From Rhizophagus sp. LPA8_4_AMF (Eukaryota; Glomeromycota; Glomeromycetes; Glomerales; Glomeraceae), in the NCBI GenBank assembly GCA_021464525.1, contig JADRCO010000880.1:1-25063 (forward strand): a stretch of DNA of 25,063 nt, written 5' to 3'. How positions within the stretch are numbered: the first letter of the stretch is position 1; every line of letters starts with the position of its first letter. Both the position numbers and the translations under genes were made by a program. The notes beneath the pieces are model-generated. The model made no database searches. It was not told the DNA's origin and was given only the letters and a program-made list of their open reading frames with translations. Below are positions 1-8,411 of this stretch, in pieces.

Positions 1-14
1 AAAAAAAAATAAGG

Positions 15-231
15 AAGGAAACATTAGTTTCCTTACATAAAAATAAAAAAAATAAAAATTTTTTTAAAAAAGTTTTGAAGCTTTTGCTTCAAAACTTACC
101 AATGTCAAGAACCTAATTCTGGTATTGAGAGTGAAAGGGGAAGGAATCGAAGGGAAAGAGGTAGATAGAAGGGAAGGAGAAATAAAAAGATGGAAAAAAA
201 TTAAGCTTTTCTAGAAAAAAGCTTAATTTTT
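15..231. repeat. Three perfect short hairpins in a row
   Basis: Three separate perfect inverted repeats lie within about 220 bases: 8-bp arms at 15-22/27-34, 11-bp arms (AGTTTTGAAGC) at 71-81/86-96 with a TTTT loop, and 15-bp arms (AAAAATTAAGCTTTT) at 196-210/217-231 with a 6-base loop. The second and third arms both contain an AAGC core. They may be parts of one element whose left end lies outside the window. No coding potential was seen here. Confidence 0.6.
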
Positions 232-489
232 TACAATACTGCAAACGTGCGAATCTGCGATTATATCACGTAAGTATAATGCGCCACAGATAAATGTTAT
301 CTGATATGCAGCTTGTATCCGAAATTTGGCCGATTTGCCATATTTCTGAATTGCCTTATTTCGACTAGTGTGTGCCATATCATTTCTTTGTTCTGGTGCT
401 ATTTTTTTCTATTGTTGATATTGCTAACTATAAAATTCTCACCCTACTCATATTTACAAAATTTTCGTTTATGTGAAAAATAAAATCTG
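232..489. other. Gene-free AT-rich spacer
   Basis: No open frame, repeat or structured element could be recognised between the hairpin cluster and the first MITE. Confidence 0.5.
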
Positions 490-653
490 ATATATATGTT
501 GTAGGTTAAAACGGAATAGCGGTAAAAACAGAATTGACCAATCACATGCGAAACATGTGATGCCTATCCTACTGTAAGAGATTTATTTATATTATGGTAA
601 TCACGTGTTATCCTAAAACTACCAGATTCCGTTTCCACCTACAACATATATAT
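490..653. mobile_element. MITE-like element, 164 bp, 28-bp terminal inverted repeats
   Basis: The ends at 490-517 and 626-653 are inverted copies that match at 26 of 28 positions; both start ATATATATGTTGTAGGT and end AAACGGAAT. The interior has a perfect 8-bp stem (ATCACATG/CATGTGAT at 541-548 and 554-561) and a CACGTG at 602. There is no room for a transposase, so this is a non-autonomous DNA transposon. The TA-rich ends make a TA target site (Tc1/mariner type) possible, but the duplication cannot be separated from the TA-rich repeat itself. Confidence 0.75.
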
Positions 654-990
654 TAAAATGTTTCTAATGTCATTCATGAATCATATCATAATGTAAAGAA
701 TCTTCATCACATGTTCTGTTCAAAATTTGGAAATAAAAACTGGGCATCCTTAACCTAATCCACCAGGTAGAAATTGAAATCCATAGTATTCGATCTGCAT
801 AGCCAACAGTATTAAAGAATATTATTGCATGCGCAGCTACCAACTGTGTCAGTTGAAAATCCTATACCCATAAAGGGGAGCTGAAATGTGCTTACTGATG
901 GTTAGGTGGTAGATGTGATTATTGGTAGATTGGTATGGCAAATCCCAGAAATGGTCTGAAGAGTTTGGGTTCATCGGTAGTGTTGTTTTT
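654..990. other. Gene-free spacer
   Basis: No convincing gene. A frame opens near 922 and runs into the left arm of the following foldback. No repeat was recognised. Confidence 0.45.
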
Positions 991-1380
991 AAAGATGGCA
1001 AATGGTCTTTTAGTCTTTTTCAGTCTTTGAAAATTTTTCAGAAAAGTAACAAAGCTACACACTCAATTTTTTGTAACATAACAGAATTGGCTAAAGACCA
1101 AAAAGTAGCAAAATTTGGCCTTTATCTTACTTTTTCTAAGACCAGTGGAGAGCAAATTAGCTTAAAGACTGCAGTCTTAAGACTTTTATCATAAAAACCT
1201 ATAAAAACTTATTTGATTTTAAATTGGCTGATTGAATTAAAACCAAATTTTACCACATTTTGGTCTTTAACTAATTCTGTAACATAATAAAAATTTGGGT
1301 ATGTAGCTTTATTTCTTTTCAAAAAACTTTTAAAACTGCCAGGACTGGGTAAATCTAAAAAAAGACCATTGACCATCTTT
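991..1380. mobile_element. Foldback element with arms of about 130 bp
   Basis: The sequence 991-1118 is an imperfect inverted copy of 1243-1380. Matching blocks include AAAGATGG...AATGGTCTTT at the outer ends, AACAAAGCTACA/ATAAAGCTACAT in the middle, and ACAGAATT...AAAGACCAAAA...AAATTTGG at the inner ends. The roughly 125-base centre contains a perfect 14-bp palindrome (AAGACTGCAGTCTT, 1165-1178). The shape is that of a foldback or long-TIR non-autonomous DNA transposon. No target-site duplication was found, and similarity fades outside 991-1380. Confidence 0.65.
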
Positions 1381-1650
1381 AGTCACTTGTTCCTGAGGTT
1401 AGTAACTGTTGCCAGATGGTTCATGAGGTCCTATACAATACATCTTGGTACCTGAAGCAGCCTAATGAGGGATAGAAAAGATGTCGGCAGGGCATCTACC
1501 ACAAGTGGGTCAACCAATATGTATAGAGCCATGAATTCATTGCGATCAGCCTGACCCAAATACCTAAAAGGTCCGGGGTGGATTTAGAGTGGCCCTAGTT
1601 GGGTCACCCTAATCTCTTTCTAATTGAGGGTCTAGTTCTTACTGGACGAT
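1381..1650. other. Gene-free spacer of higher GC
   Basis: This stretch is richer in GC than its surroundings (for example around 1480-1620) but no frame stays open. It may be the eroded remainder of an older insertion; nothing could be identified. Confidence 0.4.
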
Positions 1651-1659
1651 AGTGTTATA

Positions 1660-2050
1660 TAAGGTTGGTCACCGTAAGTAATAAATAATAATTACAGCGT
1701 TTCAGATTACGTAACCTTAGTTTCGGATTCTGACTCAAAATTACGAAAATGCCATATTAAAGTTGTAATACGAAATTATGGTAATTTAATTTCAGCCAAA
1801 CTCGTAATGCCGGGTCAATTTTCGCGTTATGTCACGTGACGTTACACTAATTTCCAAAAAAGGAAATTTTGTTCCCCAATAAAATCTAAGAGACGGGTTA
1901 CACAAGGTTACACTGAATTCCAAAAAAGGAAATTTTCTTGACAATCAATTGTTTTATATAAGTCACGTGATTACAGCACAAGGTTGCAACCTTTACGGCA
2001 AATACGTACAACCTTTACAACTGGTTACAACTATTACGGAGACCAACCCT
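1660..2050. mobile_element. MITE of about 390 bp with 9-bp target-site duplication (Mutator-like)
   Basis: The ends AAGGTTGGTCACCGTAA (1661-1677) and TTACGGAGACCAACCCT (2034-2050) are inverted copies with two mismatches in 17. The direct repeat AGTGTTATA lies immediately outside on both sides (1651-1659 and 2051-2059), which is a target-site duplication. A 9-10 bp duplication is typical of Mutator-like elements. Inside, a 33-base unit with a small hairpin (TTTCC, A run, GGAAA) occurs twice, at 1841-1873 and 1907-1939, and there are two CACGTG sites (1833, 1964). No transposase is present. Confidence 0.8.
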
Positions 2051-2098
2051 AGTGTTATAATTGTTTCATTTGATAATTTTAGATAATATGTATACTCC

Positions 2099-2121
2099 TA
2101 AATAAATAAATAAATAAATAA
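2099..2121. repeat. (AAAT)n microsatellite
   Basis: About five and a half perfect AAAT units just upstream of a coding-like fragment. Confidence 0.9.
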
Positions 2122-2558
2122 CCTGATCCACCGGTCCATTCTTTAAGCTATACTACTTTAATTGAACCTGTTCAAGTTGATCTTACTGTATATATTCAGT
2201 AGGTCCAATTGCCCAACGTTGAACCAGAAATTTACAGAGGAGATATGTTTCGAAAGTTCCTTAGTTTATGGTATGTTTTATCTTTTAGTTTAATAATAGT
2301 CATCTCCTATTGATTCTCTGAGAGAATATTTATCAACTATTGTTGCCTTTACTTGTACTAATTTTCGAATTTTTATTAAAGTTGAAATTATCTGATATTT
2401 TTTTTTATTTTTTAATACTGTATATGAAAGAGAAAGTATTGAGAAGCAGATTGTGTATTGAAGTATTGAAGCTTAATGCTTCGAATGTTCATCTTTTCCA
2501 ACGATAAGAATGTAATGCGATGAATATTGATGATGATAGAGAAGAACTGAAGAAATAA
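2122..2558 (+). pseudogene. Broken coding remnant, unknown protein
   Basis: Three plus-strand stretches translate like protein and probably come from one eroded gene. The first (2122-2313) begins PDPPVHSLSYTTLIEP, has one in-frame TAG, continues VQLPNVEPEIYRGDMFRKFL and ends in a hydrophobic segment (about SLWYVLSFSLIIVISY). The second, in another frame, reads SPIDSLREYLSTIVAF (about 2305-2400). The third (2424-2558) starts MKEKVLRSRLCIEVLKLNAS, has one in-frame stop and ends NIDDDREELKK. GC content and codon usage rise over these stretches. I do not recognise the family. A GTATGT splice-donor-like site lies near 2270, so part of the break-up could be introns rather than decay. Confidence 0.35.
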
Positions 2559-2762
2559 ACAAATAATTAATTAACATATACGAATTGATATCAATACGAC
2601 TAATATCCTCTGATTGAGTACGTTTATTACCTTACTTTGATTAGTTTAGCATTAATGAAAAAGTTTATACAAGAAAAGTTTAAAAAAATCCTACGAAAGG
2701 AGTTATGACCCCCTTATCAATTAACTTTCCTTAGTTGATTTTACGAACAAATTCTATGTTGA

Positions 2763-3023
2763 ACAAATTTACATAAAATTGATGCTCCTACATGGATAGG
2801 TAATATACGTTTTATGGTTTCAGTTACGGACTTTACTCTAGGATAGTAAATATATGACATCAAACAACATACTATCACATTATCCAATTCCTAATTCAAC
2901 ACATTTATATAAATCTTTTGGATTTATTGGTCGTTATTAATCGAGGGAGCTGATGATGCGAACGTATATTATCTTCCATATTTGATATTTGGGACATTAA
3001 AAGAATTAAATTTCTTTAGCTAA
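2763..3023 (+). pseudogene. Two short coding-like fragments, unknown
   Basis: Two open stretches without a proper start look like exon debris: 2763-2846 (27 residues, containing KIDAPTWIGNIRFMVSVTDF) and 2913-3023 (36 residues, containing LIEGADDANVYYLPYLIF and ending LKELNFFS). The second has a leucine-rich-repeat flavour of the kind found in the F-box proteins abundant in these fungi, but it is too short for assignment. Open runs this short occur by chance, so the call rests on amino-acid composition only. Confidence 0.2.
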
Positions 3024-3115
3024 TGTAAAAGAGGAAATAAAAAGGTTTTCATTTATTAAATGAAGTCGAATATTTTTCCACATGATTATTTAAAAGATTT
3101 GAGACGGAATAAGAT

Positions 3116-3425
3116 GGATTTCTTTTAATATTTATTAAATTTATGTCGGTGGAATTGGTTTTTTATTTATTATAATAGATATTAAATTTTCCTCTCGGTT
3201 CCGAATATCAACAATTTCAACAATTTCAACAACTTCAACACTAAAATAATAAGTATAAATATTACTTTAGATTTAATAAACAAAATAAATACATATTTTG
3301 TTTTGTTACCTTCTGTATGATTATTTGATGGAGATGGGAGAAAGACGGGTTTCTTTTAATATTTTTTAAATTTATGTCGGTGGAATTGTTTTTTATTATG
3401 ATATATATTAAATTTTCCTCTCATA
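3116..3425. repeat. Direct repeat of about 80 bp, two copies
   Basis: The stretch at about 3116-3195 is repeated at about 3348-3425. Both contain TTTCTTTTAATATTT, then TTAAATTTATGTCGGTGG, a TTTTTTATT run, and TATTAAATTTTCCTCTC. Identity is roughly 85-90% by eye. The second copy runs into a hairpin (TTTCCTCTCAT/ATGAGAGGAAA at 3414-3424 and 3432-3442). A short CAACAATTT-type tandem lies between the copies near 3209-3240. Confidence 0.65.
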
Positions 3426-3442
3426 ATTTTAATGAGAGGAAA

Positions 3443-3818
3443 TAAAGACGGAGAATGATTTTAACGTTTTATTAAGATAGAGGTGGAAGTGTTTCTTCAT
3501 GATTAACATTTCTTATGATTAGTATTGAAATTTCTTTCATTAATTTGATCTGAATTAGAAATTTGAAGACTAGCGTAAAACGCGTGAAATATGTAGCAAT
3601 AATATTATTATCCATTTTTTAAAAATAATTTTTAATTAATTAAATTCTTTATAATTATAATTTTTAGCTTTACAAAAATGGGAATGCATTAAATCTCTGT
3701 TATAGGAAGGCAGAGAGATCGCATATATTACGAACCAAAGTCAATAAGGTATCTCACTGTTTGGTGGGGTCGATGTAAAATATTTTACAATATGTTTAGG
3801 GTTTAGTTACAGTTATAG
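3443..3818. other. AT-rich spacer without a gene
   Basis: Mostly AT-rich filler, with a small ATCTCTG...CAGAGAGAT inverted repeat near 3691-3720. No gene seen. Confidence 0.45.
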
Positions 3819-4110
3819 CATCAAGAGTTTATACTGGCATGTGAATCTATAGAAAAAGGATGTTCCTTTCCGTTTCCAAGTATTTGCTAGATACAAAAGA
3901 ATGATCATCTCGTAAGGTAATATTTTTATATATGAACGTGTATTCTTTAAGTATTTTAAAAATAATCGTATATTTGTTTATTTTATAGAGAGTATCCTTG
4001 TACGATTATGCATCGATCAAGTTGAAAATATATTATGATTTTCACATTTTGAATTTTCGATAAGCAAAATTTACAGTATTTACGGCAAAGGGGACTATTC
4101 GCTTGTGACT
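3819..4110 (+). pseudogene. Two-exon coding remnant with intron-like 72-bp gap, unknown protein
   Basis: An exon-like block at 3819-3916 follows an AG acceptor (TTATAG) and ends at a GT donor (GTAATA). It reads HQEFILACESIEKGCSFPF and, after one in-frame stop, IQKNDHLVR. An apparent intron of 72 bases (3917-3988, ending TTTATTTTATAG) leads into a second block that continues in phase with EYPCTIMHRSS and later IFDKQNLQYLRQRGLFACDF, with further stops. Phase-compatible splice sites with plausible protein on both sides argue for a former gene. The family is not recognised. Confidence 0.35.
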
Positions 4111-4547
4111 TTGAGGATTAGGTGTAGCTTATTATTAATTAGTGGGTAGTTTAGTTTAACCATTTATGGTTCTATTGGTACGAAAATGTTTTAGAATTAC
4201 GAGATTGGTATAATGAGAGTCGTATTTACGCGAAAACTTTTTTTATTTTAGTATTTGGACTAGATGGAATTGATCTATTTGTAGTAGAAATATCATAGAT
4301 CAAATTATTATACGATTAGATCCAATCGTCAAAAATATCAAAATATTATTTTATTGTGTGAAAAGACCGTGAACCGCTACATCATGCTAATAAATTTTTA
4401 CCGACTTGTAAATAATGAATGCATCGCGTGAAACTTTTAAGATACATATGTTAAAATACAACTAATACAACTAAAATTCATAATAAATTTTTATTTATAC
4501 GATAAAAATAGGAAACCGGACTAAATAAAATATATTGTACAATTTAA
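4111..4547. other. AT-rich spacer
   Basis: No gene, clear repeat or structured element seen. Confidence 0.4.
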
Positions 4548-4673
4548 TTTTATAAAACTGCTATAATTTTCGAGGTAATGTTAAAAACTTATAAAATTTA
4601 TGAAGAAATATTAGATCTGCATTCTGCAACGGTAGCAACTGGTGCAGCTCCATTAGATGTACTTGAAGAATAA
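4548..4673 (+). pseudogene. Short coding-like end fragment, unknown
   Basis: An open frame of 41 residues, with an internal ATG at 4578, contains KTYKIYEEILDLHS, ATVATGAAPLDVLEE and then a stop. The acidic C-terminus and codon use (GCA, GGT, GCT, GTA) look like real protein rather than random AT-rich translation. It may be an exon of the same old gene as the neighbouring blocks at 3819 and 4764. No family recognised. It could instead be an intact small peptide gene, but no promoter or homologue supports that. Confidence 0.25.
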
Positions 4674-4763
4674 ATATCAGCCTATTGTTTCTTTAGGATA
4701 GGAAATGAATGCTGAAAAATGCTTATATAAATATACAAGACATTTATTAATAAATTAAGATAT

Positions 4764-5032
4764 ATATTTTTAAGAAAAGACGAGCATATGGCTTACCAAG
4801 AGATCGATTCGCGAGGAGGTACAAGACATACCAAAAAACGAAGCACGAATTAATATCAACATGTACCGATGAATGCAATTACTCAGAATAATAATCAGAC
4901 GAGCACTTAAACATCTCTACTTATTCATCCCGTTCAATCTCGACTTATCCAACTCCAAGTACGAACTACTCGTCCAATAAGTATTATTCTGCATTGACAC
5001 AACTGCCAGTCCGAATGCCGCCCTTATCATAA
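4764..5032 (+). pseudogene. Ser/Thr/Asn-rich coding remnant
   Basis: This plus-strand block switches frame. One frame reads DEHMAYQEIDSRGGTRHTKK, has an in-frame stop, then YQHVPMNAITQNNNQTST. The next frame continues with ISTYSSRSISTYPTPSTN and KYYSALTQLPVRMPPLS to a stop at 5030-5032. The low-complexity S/T/N/P composition is typical of the disordered tail of a fungal regulator such as a transcription factor. No DNA-binding domain is visible next to it, so that role is inference. At least two in-frame stops and one frame change make it a pseudogene, unless introns explain them. Confidence 0.35.
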
Positions 5033-5179
5033 CAGATGATATCATCGACTCCAACCATCAAGATAAGTATTTCTTTCTTGTACCTTCATTTGCATGCTCT
5101 TTACTGAAGCTTTATCGTTAGAAAAAAGCGGTAATCGAGATATTTTTGTTGCTACTTTGATAACGGATTTCAATTATTT

Positions 5180-5937
5180 TTTTTTGCTTGAGTATCACTA
5201 GCATCACTTGTGTCCTTAAATATTTGTAATAAGATTAACAGATATATTTTTTTGATTCTAGAGTAATTGAATTAGCTTATTAAATAGCTCTACTTTGAAA
5301 TCAGACAAACCATTTCTTCAACTTTTACATGATCACCACATAGTTACAGTATCTTGATATTTACTATTCCCAATACTTTTTCGTCGTCATCATCTTTTTT
5401 TTTGATCGTGTGTTTCGTTTTCTTGAAAGACGAAAGTGATTCCGATTTAAAATCGTCATCGTCATTTAATCTCTTTGTTTTTGAACGTTTTTTTGTTACT
5501 GCTTAGTAAACACCCGGGGTTACTTCAAGATGAAGTTTCATCATCAATTCCTATCGGATAAAATCATCATTCTTATTTACATTAAAATTTTGTATCAAAG
5601 TGCTTGCGCTCTTTCTTGGTTGTTAATATTGGTTTGTCTTCAACTTTGATTAAGCCATGTTGATTAACATGTGATGGTTAAGTAGTAGATTTTGAAGCAG
5701 AGTTCCCTTAGTTTTGAAGACCAAGTTCGTTGTCTAAATTGAATTTCTATTGTGTTGATTCATAATTATGGAAAGTTTGATTTATTTATAACTTACATCA
5801 TTTTCTTGAATCATCTGCACATCTGAAACCGTCTTTTCATACATCATAATAATGTTTTCTCATCTGCTAAAGCAACTGACTAGCTTGAACAAAAAGCACC
5901 AACTAAAAAATTCCGGCACGAAAAACAATTACATATA
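5180..5937 (-). pseudogene. Decayed minus-strand gene for a basic/acidic low-complexity protein
   Basis: On the minus strand, from high to low coordinates, fragments suggest one former gene. The first is a possible exon at 5847-5797 (MMYEKTVSDVQMIQEND) followed at once by a GTAAGT splice donor (5796-5791). Next come LIKVEDKPILTTKKERKHF (around 5610-5660), then RLNDDDDFKSESLSSFKK and KKKDDDDEK (around 5390-5490), then DTSDASDTQAKKNN (around 5180-5215). Alternating lysine-rich and aspartate-rich tracts suggest a nuclear or nucleolar protein with nuclear-localisation-like signals; this is inference. Many in-frame TAA and TAG codons interrupt it, several where CAA or CAG would fit. Family unknown. 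Confidence 0.4.
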
Positions 5938-5992
5938 AAAATCCCCTTTTCATTTATTAGACTTTACATAATGTATAAATTATAAAAATACG

Positions 5993-6115
5993 AAAAATAC
6001 GAATATATCCTAATTTAAAGATGGAAAACAAAAAAGTGCGGGGAAACAACACATATAAGTTCTAAAAATATGAATATACCCTATTTTAAAGGTGGAAAAC
6101 AAAAAGGCGAGAAGA
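5993..6115. repeat. Imperfect tandem duplication of about 52 bp
   Basis: The stretches 5993-6044 and 6064-6115 are about 85% alike. Both contain AAAAATA, then GAATATA, CCTA, TTTAAAG and a TGGAAAACAAAAA run, with 71 bases between copy starts. A frame that opens at 6092 inside the second copy is not credible as a gene. Confidence 0.7.
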
Positions 6116-6276
6116 AAAAAACCACGAGTTATCAGAATTAGCCCGTGTGCTCTTATCAGTTATCAATTTGGTGTAATGAGATTTGCTGTGTGTGTCACAG
6201 ACTTGATGATCATAGAATTTAATCTGACATCATCTATCAATTTTCACCAATTCATTTCTATACATAAAATAATTTA

Positions 6277-6521
6277 ATGTTTCCATTTTTAAATAAAGTA
6301 TATGTTCAGGATCCTAAACATGCCAGGAAGACAGTAAGAAGTGCCGTGACCGGTCTTTGTTTTTTAACATCTGGCTTAATCTCTAGTTTTCTTTAACTAT
6401 CAACCGCCAAAATTTAAAAATAGATTGTTATGTTGTTGCAGCATATAACATTTTTTCGACACCGTTTAATCATATTAATGCAGCTCGGGTATTAAAAGGA
6501 CTCTTTATTTATTTTGGGTAA
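6277..6521 (+). pseudogene. Coding remnant with QDPKHARKT motif
   Basis: Two overlapping open frames look like one protein with a frame change. 6277-6396 (39 residues) contains KVYVQDPKHARKTVRSAV, and 6387-6521 (44 residues) contains IDCYVVAAYNIFSTPFNH and ends ARVLKGLFIYFG. The QDPKHA+KT string reminds me of a repetitive protein family in Rhizophagus annotation, possibly transposase-related. That is a recollection, not a search result. A further fragment at 6778-6885 could be its continuation across an AT-rich insertion. Confidence 0.35.
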
Positions 6522-6686
6522 TTATTTCATTATTTAATTAACAATTAAATACAATTAAGAATTAAATAATATTTGATTTATTAATGTTTATTTTAATAGA
6601 TTTAATTGAGCTAATTATTTAATAAAATTATTGCTCCAATTCATAATGGCGACAACTAGAACACTTTTTTACATTTATGGCGATTC

Positions 6687-6704
6687 ATCAGAAAATTTTC
6701 TGAT
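6687..6704. repeat. Perfect 18-bp palindrome
   Basis: ATCAGAAAATTTTCTGAT is a perfect inverted repeat without a loop, lying in an AT-rich stretch between two coding-like fragments. Function unknown. Confidence 0.7.
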
Positions 6705-6777
6705 TTAATTAATATTTACTGAGATTTTCGAGTTGGTGGTATGAGTTGGTGGCATAGTTGTGATATTTTGCACATAG

Positions 6778-6885
6778 CTTTTGCTTTCAGCTTGGCTTCA
6801 TGATACAGAATCTAACAATTTTGTGGAACGACCAGACAAAGCAAATCCAGATCCTGACTACGCTAAAATCATCCAAAATGCTTGA
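6778..6885 (+). pseudogene. Coding-like fragment, unknown
   Basis: An open stretch of 35 residues follows a TAG and ends in TGA. It contains LSAWLHDTESNNFVERPDK and ANPDPDYAKIIQNA. A TTTGCTTTCAG acceptor-like site lies at 6780-6790, so it could be the start of an exon. Its composition is much more protein-like than its surroundings. It may continue the fragment at 6277-6521. No family recognised. Confidence 0.3.
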
Positions 6886-7081
6886 TAAAATTAAGAAGTA
6901 AACAATTGGTAATTGAGAACTGAAGGAAAAAACTCGTATGACAAGGTATATCATATTCAAGGAACATTGCTTTTATTCTATATTAATTTAATTTACCAAG
7001 TAGTATTGAAAGTTTAATAATTGTAACATTTGGTGGGAACATTTTAGAAATTAATATACGTTTTCCATTCAGTAAGTTTGA

Positions 7082-7409
7082 AGATTATCCGGCCAAAATG
7101 AACAATTGATTAAAGAAATATCCAAACAATGTCCATGTATAAGAAGGTTAACCATAAACATTGACCCTAGAAATTTGAGAGAAATAACAGAGATTTTCTA
7201 ATTGCACACAATTAGAAAAAATATGCTTTACAACGGAGAAGTGTATATTGCCCAATGGAGACGAATTGTTATTTTGTTTTACTGGAAAACAAAGAAAATT
7301 ACGACTGTGAAAAAAAGGAATTCTAAAGGAAAAGAAAAACACAATTATAACACGCAATCTATATGAGGACTTCACTATTCTGAGATCGTTAGGCGTAAAG
7401 CCACTTTGA
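7082..7409 (+). pseudogene. F-box/LRR-type protein remnant
   Basis: The plus strand reads EQLIKEISKQCPCIRRLTIN and IDPRNLREITEIF (7082-7201). A one-base frame change leads to SNCTQLEKICFTTEKCILPN and GDELLFCFTGK (7197-7310), and the same frame later gives RNLYEDFTILRSLGVKPL (7353-7409). The pattern 'cysteine/leucine-spaced strand, NL+EI, IF.NC.QLE.I.F' is that of the degenerate leucine-rich repeats of F-box proteins, a very large family in these fungi, where they act as substrate adaptors of SCF ubiquitin ligases. The N-terminal F-box is not visible. Frame changes and stops indicate a dead copy. Assignment is by pattern only. Confidence 0.45.
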
Positions 7410-7432
7410 GTATGGTGAGGAGGACGTGTAAC

Positions 7433-7538
7433 GTTTCTTCATGTGAAAAGGTTTGGAAATTTCTAAAGCTCAACCTATGGAACTCGGTCTTTTATTCTTT
7501 CATGAGCTTTAGTAACAAGATATAAAGCATGAAGAAAC
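7433..7538. repeat. Nested inverted repeat, stem-loop of about 106 bp
   Basis: Outer arms GTTTCTTCATG (7433-7443) and CATGAAGAAAC (7528-7538) are perfect, as are inner arms CTAAAGCTCA (7463-7472) and TGAGCTTTAG (7503-7512). The linkers of 19 and 15 bases do not pair well. The whole could fold as a long interrupted hairpin between the F-box-like and Crinkler-like fragments. Confidence 0.55.
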
Positions 7539-7639
7539 TCGTGGAAGTTCGTTCAACATTCCCGCGAAAAATTAAGGTGCGTATATGCCAGAAATTATGC
7601 TTCTATACGAGAATGGAGTAATTTCTCACCATACGACCT

Positions 7640-7970
7640 TTGGTGTGTCTTCGTGTTTCAGGAAATCAAGATGTCAATATTACTATCAACTGTCTTATTG
7701 TTCCTATTGGGGACCTCTTTGGTATTACGTACAATAAAGTAATGCAAGCGATTACAATTAAGAAAAGTGAAAAGGTTAGCACGCTCGAAATTGTGATTCA
7801 AGAACGATTGGGGCGCCATATAATCGTGTCCATCTAGGCATTCGGTTTATTCATCCTGAAAGTGTTTCTGAAAGGGCTATGGATTCGCAGACCTCGATTG
7901 CCACGTTTTTTATTGAGGATCCTCGAGCAGATCTCATCCATGTCACTGTATACTCCTCTTCATTATAATT
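7640..7970 (+). pseudogene. Crinkler (CRN) N-terminal domain fragment, eroded
   Basis: The first part translates with NITINCLIVPIGDLFGITY and then VSTLEIVIQERLG; downstream, SIATFFIEDPRADLIHVTV follows. This order (INCL start, GDLFGI, a V+TL..VI.ER stretch, then a .IA.FF.EDP....IHV strand) matches my knowledge of the ubiquitin-like N-terminal module of Crinkler-type proteins, which are numerous in Rhizophagus and are proposed secreted or nuclear effectors. The copy is broken in a few places and lacks a credible full-length C-terminus, so I treat it as a fossil. It lies directly downstream of the F-box-like remnant. Confidence 0.6.
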
Positions 7971-8093
7971 ATAATTTTCTGTATTATATAGCGAAGTAAT
8001 TAGCATTTTTATGTATTGTAATTTTCCAAGCCTTCCCAAAAAGGGTTGCATTTCTCTAGCCATGGATCGTTATTCCCCTAGGTGAGTACATGT

Positions 8094-8411
8094 TTAGTGA
8101 CTACGTTATCAGTATTGGAAAAGGATTTGATAAAAGCGTTAAAATATTTGTGTTTCCACTATGTAGAGGTACCCTTGATCCACCAAACAGTGTTTGATGT
8201 GTACCGAGAATTATTTTTTGATGTAGCTAGAGGTGATGAGGAAAATATATGAGTTGAAGAGTAGTTTATTATAACTCTAGTTACAAGGAGATTCTAAAGT
8301 GGAAGTAAACATTTAAGATTATCTGGAAAGATTAGACGAGGTCGCATAGTATACAATTATACAAGTAAATGTTTCTTCACAAAAAATTTCACTCACAAAA
8401 TTAATCCATGA
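8094..8411 (+). pseudogene. Eroded coding stretch downstream of the Crinkler fragment
   Basis: A single plus-strand frame over about 320 bases reads like protein: LEKDLIKALKYLCFHYVEVP, then HQTVFDVYRELFFDVARGDE, then IITLVTRRF and HLRLSGKIRRGRIVYNYTSK. It is broken in a few places. It could be the C-terminal part of the Crinkler-like fossil 120 bases upstream, because CRN N-terminal modules are joined to varied C-terminal domains, or the remnant of a separate gene. I do not recognise a defined domain. Confidence 0.35.

Noticed and set aside
922-1194. 90-codon plus-strand frame
   Set aside because: Most of it is the left arm of the foldback at 991-1380 and its loop. It is Phe/Lys/Ser-rich with no domain, and the right arm does not preserve it.
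6092-6277. 61-codon plus-strand frame
   Set aside because: It starts inside a tandem duplication and its sister copy does not keep the frame; composition looks random.
7148-7375. 75-codon minus-strand frame
   Set aside because: It is the antisense shadow of the F-box/LRR-like fragment, which reads far better on the plus strand.
7851-8063. 70-codon minus-strand frame
   Set aside because: Antisense to the Crinkler-like fragment; no recognisable content of its own.
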